A stretch of DNA of 64,000 nt from Ampullaceana balthica (taxonomy: Eukaryota; Mollusca; Gastropoda; Lymnaeidae), in NCBI GenBank assembly GCA_944989445.1, contig CALYLW010000054.1, positions 1,240,654 to 1,304,653 of the forward strand, in the 5' to 3' direction. The translations under genes were made by a program, and so were the position numbers. The notes beneath the pieces were generated by a model. The model saw only the letters and a list, made by a program, of their open reading frames with translations, ran no database searches and was not told where the DNA came from. Below are positions 35,330 to 64,000 of this stretch, in pieces (within the stretch, counting starts at the first letter, position 1; the number at the start of each line of letters is the position of its first letter).

Positions 35330-35690
35330 AGGGCTGCGAAAAATTAACGATTAATTAAATCGTTAACAATTTTTATCGATTAAAATTCGATTAAAAATTA
35401 AGAAAATATTTATATTTTTTTCTTCCAATTTATTATAATTTATATTTTTTGTTACTTACATACTTTTCCCTCGTATTATCATTATTTATTTAGACGTGCA
35501 TGCGTAAACAAAAGGGTTTTTCTTCCTTTTTATTGCATAGCAGAACGAATTTGCTGTGTTATGTCACAAAATTCGGGAGCCATGGAATTACCGCAACTCA
35601 CAAACAGCAGCGCCCCACCCTAACTTGCTATTGTTTGCGTACATCAGTTACAGATATAGTAGGCGAGTGCCAAGTTTTTGTCAACAAGAG
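35330..35690 (+). mobile_element. Left end of a BED-type hAT element, truncated
   Basis: AGGGCTGCGAAAAATTAACG followed by ATTAATTAAATCGTTAAC and TTTATCGATTAAAATTCG matches the left end at 14121. The sequence fades and no transposase or right end is seen. Confidence 0.5.
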
Positions 35691-35691
35691 T

Positions 35692-36050
35692 TAACTGGTT
35701 GTAATCAATTGACAGAATGAAACCGGTGTAATCAAATTACAGACTGAAACCGGTGTAATCAAATTACAGACTAAAACTGGTGTAATCAAATTACAGACTA
35801 AAACTGGTGTAATCAAATTACATGCTGAAACTGGTGTAATCAAATTACAGGCTGAAACTGGTGTAATCAAATTACAGACTAAAACTGGTGTAATCAAATT
35901 ACAGGCTGAAACTGGTGTAATCAAATTACAGACTAAAACTGGTGTAATCAAATTACAGGCTGAGACTGGTGTAATCAAATTACAGCCAGAAACTGGTGTA
36001 ATCAAATTACACAATGAAACTGATGTAATCAAATTACAGACTGAAACTGG
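35692..36050. repeat. 27-bp minisatellite, about 13 copies, each with TAAT-N3-ATTA
   Basis: The unit is built on ACTGGTGTAATCAAATTACA. Twelve copies hold the perfect inverted repeat TGTAATCAAATTACA; the first copy is a variant (AATCAATTGACA). TAAT-N3-ATTA is the known P3 dimer site of paired-class homeodomain proteins. Confidence 0.95.
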
Positions 36051-36109
36051 CCTCCTGGATCCACCTTTTGCATGTGTGATGTGTTCAGTGATACATGTAA
36101 TTTGATTTG

Positions 36110-36320
36110 AAACACTAACAGCCTTTATATGTGTAGCTTATATGTAATAGGTTCAACATTACTTTCGATTTCACACACGTTAGGCCTTTATATGTGTATG
36201 TGCTTATATGTAATAGGTTCAATATTACTTTCGATTTCACACACGCTAGGCCCTTATATGTGTGTGAGCTTATATGTTACTGGTTCAATATTACTTCGAT
36301 TTCATGCACTTTAAGCCTTT
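36110..36320. repeat. About 60-bp tandem repeat, three to four copies
   Basis: The unit contains GCTTATATGTAATAGGTTCA and ATTACTTTCGATTTCACACA. It borders the 28-bp array on the right, which shares the TTCACACAC motif. Confidence 0.85.
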
Positions 36321-36354
36321 ATATTGATACGCTCGTGGATCTTGTTGGTTCAAT

Positions 36355-37005
36355 GTTACTCTGACTTCACACACTGCACTTTTATACTTTGACTTCACAC
36401 ACTGCACTTTTATACTTTGACTTCACACACTGCACTTTTATACTTTGACTTCACACACTGCACTTTTATACTTTGACTTCACACACTGCACTTTTATACT
36501 TTGACTTCACACACTGCACTTTTATACTTTGACTTCACACACTGCACTTTTATACTTTGACTTCACACACTGCACTTTTATACTTTGACTTCACACACTG
36601 CACTTTTATACTTTGACTTCACACACTGCACTTTTATACTTTGACTTCACACACTGCACTTTTATACTTTGACTTCACACACTGCACTTTTATACTTTGA
36701 CTTCACACACTGCACTTTTATACTTTGACTTCACACACTGCACTTTTATACTTTGACTTCACACACTGCACTTTTATACTTTGACTTCACACGCTGCACT
36801 TTTATACTTTGACTTCACACACTGCACTTTTATACTTTGACTTCACACACTGCACTTTTATACTTTGACTTCACACACTGCACTTTTATACTTTGACTTC
36901 ACACACTGCACTTTTATACTTTGAATTCTCACGCTGCACTTTTATACTTTGACTTCACACACTGCACTTTTATACTTTGACTTCACACGCTGCACTTTTA
37001 TACGT
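36355..37005. repeat. 28-bp minisatellite, about 23 copies, very homogeneous
   Basis: The unit is TTTGACTTCACACACTGCAC followed by TTTTATAC. Only a few copies differ (an ACGCTGC variant and one TTGAATTCTCACGC), so expansion or homogenisation was recent. Confidence 0.95.
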
Positions 37006-38278
37006 GTATTTGTATTAATGTCCAGTGCGTGGAACCCAATAGTATTATCGAGTCAATTAGTCCCCGTCGTCACACACACACACACTATCTTTCAATACGC
37101 CCCACAGTAACACAAACCTTGTGAACGAGCTGGTTGAGTTATCATACTGTCGTAATCCGATGTGGGGTCTGGCGTCCATTGGCGTCTATTGTCGTATCGA
37201 GAGCAGCCGGCTCGTGATAATGTTGCACGGTCCGGGTGGGTGATTCATGTGCCCGTTACCCTTGTTACCGCCGGCTGTCCAGCTATACCATAATAATAAA
37301 GTAGGTGCTTGTCGAGATTTTGTGCCATTCATCTTCCAACCCCAATTTATTGTACACTTTTTTCGACTCTACTCCTTCTCTCGCTCTCACACACCATAAA
37401 GGTATTTATTAGTTGAAAATAATGGGGCCTTCTTTATTATTTTTTTTTACGTTACTGAGTCTTTTTAACGGAATGGAGGGGGATGTGGATCGAGCATCGG
37501 AGGCGCATCCAGATTGGATTTGGGCGATCGCATCTCTTGGTTCATATACTAACGGAGAAAACATAAAACAGAAAGAGCTCCAGGAAATCTCCCCCTACCC
37601 GACCCCCCCCCCTCTTTTTTCCCCCAACCCTCTCCTGTCCGTAGATTGTTTTCATTGTGTGTAACTCAGGCCTCTATTACAGGGGACATCGCTGTTGTCG
37701 CCGAGATCGGCGGGTGGGTGGGAGTAGGTAGGTAACACCACAATGTTTGGATAGTATACAATGGCCGAAATTGATTTGATCCGACTCGCATTCCACCGAC
37801 AAGAATGATGAATAGGAAACAGGACGGATTCAGTTACCTAGAACGTTGATTGAGTTTTCCACAGACACTATTGCTGAGTATTGACTTGACTTAGGTGCTT
37901 TCCGTGTCAAGCAGTTGAAAGTAGTTTTTATTTTTCCTTCTAATTTTCTTTTTCCATTCTTCAATTTATATTAGTATTAGTACAATTTTAATGTCTTTTC
38001 GTAGTTTTGAGCAGGGTCAACAAAACATATATAGATTTTAAAAAAATAATTAATTGCATGTTTAACAGCTCGTTCGAAGTTGTTCTTTATAATAATAAGT
38101 TAGATATTATAAGATGAATAATAGAGCATGATGCCACCAGAACAATGATACACAATACATTTTTTACTTTATACTCTCCATCGGTAAACTTGATTAGCCC
38201 AGAAATGTTGCAGTCCTCAGAGAGAAAGCGCACACATTGTTGTCTCCCTTCAGTGACGGGTTTTGTCCCGTGTCCATG
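37006..38278. other. No recognised gene
   Basis: An ATG at 37422 opens an 80-codon frame to 37664 whose product begins MGPSLLFFFTLLSLFNG, hydrophobic like a signal peptide. The remainder runs into a C-rich tract and is not recognised. Nothing else is supported. Confidence 0.35.
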
Positions 38279-39183
38279 CAGGGTTGCCAGATTATAATTT
38301 GGGTAAAAGGCCAAACTGTGGGACAAAAAAGGCCAAACTTATGTTACATGAAAAATGTCGGCAAAAATGACGTCATGCACCTAGGGGCGGGAGGGGGTCA
38401 CAGATTTGTGGCGATGTATGACGAGGGGGTTGGTGCTTTTAAGAACTGTGACGTCATATTGGAAAGGGTCTAGCTCTTGATTACGTGTGACGAGGGGATT
38501 GAAAATACATTGAAAAATCTGCCAAAATCGCGTGACGTCATTTATGGACAGCTCATGACGGATGAAAATTAGTTAACTATTTAAAATGAAGGTAGAACCA
38601 GGAGAAAAAGGTTAATAAATGTGTAAATGCCAATTTTCGTATGTATGGTTGTACTCAAAAAAATAAATAGACTATGATACTAACATACAAATTTGAAAGA
38701 AAAGCTTCAGGTCATCATTTTCCTCTAGACTGCTATTTGCTGTATTTGTTTAAACTTAATCAGATGTCAAGTCATCAATCATTCTTGGTGACACGACAAA
38801 GTCCTTACTGCATTTATTTGTAAACAAAAGCTCAGCCCTGACTCTAACAATAGCGTCCAAAAGTGTGAGCTGCATTCTATATCTGGCGTTGTCTTAATAG
38901 CCTCTTTGTTAAACTTTTTAATGTCTAACAAACACGTAAGCTGTTAAAAAAAAGAAAATATTTAATAAGGTTGTTGACTTATTGGCGAATTATTGTTTTT
39001 GTTTTTTTTTAATTTAAATGGTGTGATAAAGATTATTTTTATATAATATATTATATATATTTTTTTATTTTTTTAAGAAAAAGGCCAACAAAAAGCCCAA
39101 AAAAAGTTTTTGAGGCCAAACCCTCTTTAAAAAGGCCAAATTTTGAGAATTTGGCCTTAACAAAGGCCAATCTGGTCACCCTG
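38279..39183. mobile_element. Non-autonomous hAT element (905 bp)
   Basis: Ends CAGGGTTGCCAGATT and AATCTGGTCACCCTG are inverted repeats with two mismatches. The flanks are perfect 8-bp copies of TGTCCATG. GGCCAAA motifs repeat just inside both ends. An inner stretch at about 38365-38560 with GCGTGACGTCATTTATGGAC resembles the MITE at 19735-20002, so a second element may be nested. No transposase frame. Confidence 0.85.
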
Positions 39184-40559
39184 TGTCCATGTGTCTTCCC
39201 CCCCCCCTCACTACTACTACTACAAGGCCAGCCTTCCACATCGCCCGGACCCGCTGCGTGACGCCAACAGATAGTCTGTGTGGCTTTTGAGATTGGTGGC
39301 AAATCCTTTTTCAAACGAGTTGCACCCTTGGCTGTCTTGTGACGACCCTCAACTTCCGGGGACCGGGGGGAGGGGAGAGAGAAAGGGGGGGGGGTTAAGT
39401 TTGAGTATCAAATAGGTTGGGGGAGGGGGGCAATGACTTGCAATGTTCCCTCGTAAGTTCGTTGGTCCCTGTGCAAAGTAAAAAATAAACAACTACCACT
39501 CGTTTGCAAATTTTATTTGTAGCACTCATTTTATGTGCAACATTTACAAAATTTGCTGCGCGGTAATTCTAAACTGCTGCGCGGCGTCGGTCAGGGAACA
39601 CTGGAGTAGGAGTAATTTAGGAGCATAGGTGTTTACATTTACATGTCGGAGTAGCCAGTGTTTGTTGCGGTTGAGCTGCAGGGGTTTTCCAGGTCCGTTG
39701 GATGGAAGGGAATTTGATTTTGCCGTTGTGATCTGGTGACGCGTCAATCACGTTTCTCTCAAACAAGCGCTTTTCTTAAAACTTTCTTAAAACTTTCTTA
39801 AAACTTTCTTTAAAATTTCTTTAAAATTTCTTACAACTCCGACGTGAGAATCTGGTCTCAAACTTGATTGTAAGTTTTTGTTTATAATTTACAGTAAGGA
39901 AATAGTTAATGACCGCGTCATACCCCGTAACACTGCTCGGCCAACTTTAGTGTTTATTCTACGCCGTTGACGGAGTATTCAGAGGACAGTGTTATTTGAT
40001 TTGGCGCCTCGTTGAACAAGTTAAAGAACCGCTCCTTTTTACACAGCTTTTCACATTCATACGATGTCTAAGAGTTCGGGTTTTCAGCCCACAACACCAC
40101 ACATCATCCTTTGGGTTCTTAGGGGAACATAAGGCCCCCGGCCTGTCGTGGCACTTGACTTGGCCTCTAGCTAATATTTTTTTAAGTTTCTTCCCAGCAG
40201 CTCTTTTCTGTACTTACAGCCGTTGTATACATATACATGTATATATATATAATATATAATTAATATTTAATATACACACACGTATATTATTAGGTGTATA
40301 TAAACCAGTATATTTTATTCACAATTTGATGTCACTTTTTCACTGGTGGGTTTCGGCTGTTGTAATTGCCACACGCTTACTGATGGCATGAGTACATAAC
40401 TTTGTGGCTTGATTATTACAAACCCAGGCGCTAATAACACGACCCAAAAAGTTGTTTTTTTTAAACAACAGTCACCAATAACAGACGGGAAGACTCATCA
40501 GTAATGATGCTACAGAGTTTAATAGCTACAACATTAACACCATCTGCGTTCATATCTTT
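39184..40559. other. No gene seen
   Basis: Poly-G tract near 39387 and short TTTCTTAAAAC repeats at 39772-39832. No supported exon. Confidence 0.35.
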
Positions 40560-41135
40560 CTCAACTGGCAAGGGCCTTTTTAAATCCCTTATATTAACTT
40601 CGCGGCCGTCTCATCATCTCTCTCATCATCTCATCATCTCATGGGCGGGCGGAAAAATAAAAGTCGAAAATGACCCACTTTCCGTGATCCGATCAAGCTG
40701 AAATTTGGCACACTGACCCGTCTGACCTAACAATGCATCGTATCAAAATTTCAGATCGATCGAACGTACCGTAATTAAATTAATGCATTTTTAGTTTATC
40801 CTTATATGAGGTATGTAATTCAAATTCACGGTTTGTTATTGTTTTTTTCCCACGTGAAATTTTGAGCTGACGCATTGAGGCGACCCAACGAAGCGACGGG
40901 GCGCTTTTGTTTACATTTTACGTGTCACTCTGAGCTCGGTCAAGCGAATCGGTGACCAGACTTTTCCCCTCTCCCCCTCCCACCCACCCCTCCCCCCCCT
41001 AGGGTTATGAAGCAAATTTGAGTTAAGACAGATTCAGTCTGTAAATGTTTGAAAATAATCAATACTGTTAGTTATGTCTCATATATAAGGGATTTATAGT
41101 CAAAAACTTTGTTTTTACGGGTTTGTTTTATTACT
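40560..41135. mobile_element. Dispersed element with AAATCCCTTATAT ends, copy 1
   Basis: TAAATCCCTTATATTAACTT at the left and ATATATAAGGGATTTATAGT at the right are inverted. The interior includes AAATTTGGCACACTGACCCG and CAGATCGATCGAACGTACCG. A second copy in the same orientation lies at 48470-48990. A right-end relative occurs near 14463. No coding capacity; superfamily unknown. Confidence 0.6.
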
Positions 41136-41323
41136 CCCACTCTCCGCGCACACGGACCGGACCGAAAACTTCCGTTCAAAACCAACTGACCACTTTTTAA
41201 AACATAAAACGTCACACAATAACAGTGTTGTGCCAAAGTTACACAAATAATCTCCACACCAAAATACAATGCCGCATTTAAGCCAACAATGAAAAGCTCT
41301 AAAGCAGAAACGATGCGTTAAAC

Positions 41324-41415
41324 CAGTGCTTCTCACATTGGTGGTCCGCGGACCGGTGCCGGTCCGTGTGCCATCCGCTGCCGGTCCGCAGAAGTTATCA
41401 AAAAAGGACAGTCGT
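41324..41415. mobile_element. hAT end fragment
   Basis: CAGTGCTTCTCACATTGGTG followed by the filled GGACCGGTGCCGGTCCG motif matches the left end of the MITE at 59679-59863. There is no right end, so it is a truncated copy. Confidence 0.6.
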
Positions 41416-41469
41416 GAATGCCCTCCGCCCATTCAATAGTTTTTGGGCGACCCCGTACAGAGGTGCATC

Positions 41470-41860
41470 TAGTGTTGGTAGATATGAAAAGAAGATGTGA
41501 GGCTCTCAGGCCAGACGTGAGGTTATATAGATTTTAGGCTAGATGTGAGGCTATATAGATTTTAGGCTAGATGTGAGGCTATATAGATTTTAGGCTAGAT
41601 GTGTGGTAATAGATTTGAGGCTTTCAGGCCAGACGTGAGGTAATATAGATTTTAGGCTAGATTTGAGGTAATAGATGCGAGGCTTTCAGGCAAGACGTGA
41701 GGTTATATAGATTTTAGGCCAGACGTGAGGTTATATATAGATTTCAGGCTAGATGTGAGGTTAAATATGTGAGGCTATAGCTTCATCTAGATATGAGGAT
41801 ATATATTTTAGACTAGATGTTGTTATAGCTCAAGGTGATATGTAAACAAGAGACGTGATG
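41470..41860. repeat. Degenerate tandem repeat, about 28-30-bp unit
   Basis: About ten copies of TTTTAGGCTAGATGTGAGGC followed by TATATAGA, increasingly diverged to the right. Confidence 0.8.
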
Positions 41861-41934
41861 TTTTATGTGAGGCTATGAATGTTAGGATCTATACGTCAGG
41901 CTAGATAAGAGATTATAGTTGTGAGGCTATAGAT

Positions 41935-42143
41935 CAGGGGGAGGCCAAAACTGTAGTCTTTGAAAGCCATTTGAAGACATTAAAAAAAATTGAGAGCTGC
42001 ATTGAAGCAATATGGGTCATTAAACCTGTCACGCAAATCTTTCAGTAATCCTCGTAACACATCTTTCATATACTGTACGCAAGCCGCAATGTGAACACAG
42101 AAGAGCCGCATGTGGCTCGCGAGCCGCAGTTTGGCCACCGTTG
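41935..42143. mobile_element. hAT MITE (209 bp)
   Basis: Ends CAGGGGGAGGCCAAAACTG and CGCAGTTTGGCCACCGTTG are imperfect inverted repeats. Flanks CTATAGAT and GTATAGAT match at seven of eight bases. Confidence 0.8.
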
Positions 42144-42224
42144 GTATAGATGTCTGGCTTGAGTTGATACTTTAGTGCCATAAATGTCTTGCCGGAGTAG
42201 ATACTAATGTTGTGTGGCTAGCTG

Positions 42225-42490
42225 TGTACGAGACGTTTGATGGTTCATGTGTTTGATGGTTCATGTGTTTGATGGTTCATGTGTTTGATGGTTCATGTGT
42301 TTGATGGTTCATGTGTTTGATGGTTCATGGGTTTGATGGTTCATGTGTTTGATGGTTCATGTGTTTGATGGTTCATGTGTTTGATGGTTCATGTGTTTGA
42401 TGGTTCATGTGTTTGATGGTTCATTTTGATGGTTCATGTGTTTGATGGTTCATGTGTTTGATGATTCTTGTGTTTGATGGTTCATGTGTT
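42225..42490. repeat. 16-bp minisatellite ending 13 bp before a rhophilin exon
   Basis: About 16 copies of TTTGATGGTTCATGTG. The last copy runs directly into TTTGTTGACTTGCAG, the 3' splice site of the exon starting at 42504, so the array occupies the region where the branch point and polypyrimidine tract should be. Confidence 0.95.
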
Positions 42491-42503
42491 TGTTGACTTG
42501 CAG

Positions 42504-63470
<20,967 letters not shown>

Positions 63471-64000
63471 GTATTTTCATGTTGAGTTATGTATAGCTTA
63501 TAGCTACAACTTTCCTATGTGGCCATCATCATAAAATAATGAATAGATGACTTATGAGAAGATTTTGACTTGAAGGGAGGCTATAGTTTACTACAGAATA
63601 CAGTCTGGTCCTGTTAAGGCGAGGCTCAGTAACTTGTGAGTCCGCTTAACTCGCTGTGGCACCATGGCTCCCAAATTTTATTGCGTTATCAATAGAAAAC
63701 CGGTTCATTAAAATATAAACATTTAAAAACAGTGCTACATTTCTGCCTTTGATTAAATTTTTTTTGGTGTTTTAAATGTAATTTGTTAAATGTATGGTTT
63801 TATTTCTGTAATTTAAGTTTACCGGGATATTTTTAGAAACTAACCGTAAAAGCTTGTTTCTTTATTGCTGCATAATTGTTTGCCAATAGAAAAAAAATAT
63901 ATGCTGTATAAATCTTTTAATAGATAATTTTAAATCCAGGCAATAATCTGTTTAAATAATATTCATAATAAATAAGCATATTTTGTAGTGTGCCTAATAA
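63471..64000. other. Rhophilin intron, continuing past the window
   Basis: AT-rich. CAGTCTGGTCCTGTTAAGGC near 63601 with GAGTCCGCTTAACTCGCTGT may be one end of a transposon, but no partner end is inside the window. Confidence 0.4.

Noticed and set aside
35692..37005. CRISPR-like regular repeats
   Set aside because: Units abut directly with no unique spacers, there are no cas genes, and the genome is eukaryotic. They are minisatellites.

Overview
The window is metazoan nuclear DNA: spliced genes, very repeat rich, with no bacterial-style coding density. I recognise one real protein gene, a plus-strand rhophilin (Rho-binding HR1 domain followed by a BRO1 domain). Nine exons lie between 42504 and 63470, and both ends of the gene fall outside what I can assign. 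Transposon types (hAT and many hAT-like MITEs, Penelope-like, Helitron, Tigger-like, non-LTR and a tRNA-derived SINE) and long introns suggest an invertebrate, perhaps a mollusc. That taxonomic guess is weak and rests on no search.

Layout. 1-3378: tandem Helitron-like elements with regularly spaced GC-rich palindromes. 3379-7850: mostly unique AT-rich DNA. 7855-21010: minisatellites, hAT derivatives, a non-LTR tail, BED-finger hAT remnants and a decayed Penelope-like element with a GIY-YIG domain. 21011-31996: more arrays, including a 38-bp satellite split by a 1.2-kb inverted-repeat element, a 1.8-kb 21-bp array and a tRNA-derived SINE. 31997-42503: MITEs, an array of palindromic TAAT-N3-ATTA sites, a very homogeneous 28-bp array and a 905-bp hAT element. 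42504-63470: rhophilin exons, with a 15.1-kb second intron holding seven or more minisatellites, a broken 2.7-kb hAT transposase gene, a Tigger-like element and several MITEs. 63471-64000: intron.

Roughly a quarter of the window (my own rough sum, about 16 kb) is minisatellite. Most long open frames here are such arrays and not genes. The most interesting signal is that rhophilin introns carry tandem arrays grown from their own splice junctions. The 5' splice site after the YTQIACKQ exon is copied about 13 times with a 43-bp period, and the donor after the FSVPLK exon is copied four times with a 16-bp period. A hAT MITE with a perfect 8-bp target duplication sits 33 bp upstream of another exon and may supply its branch point.
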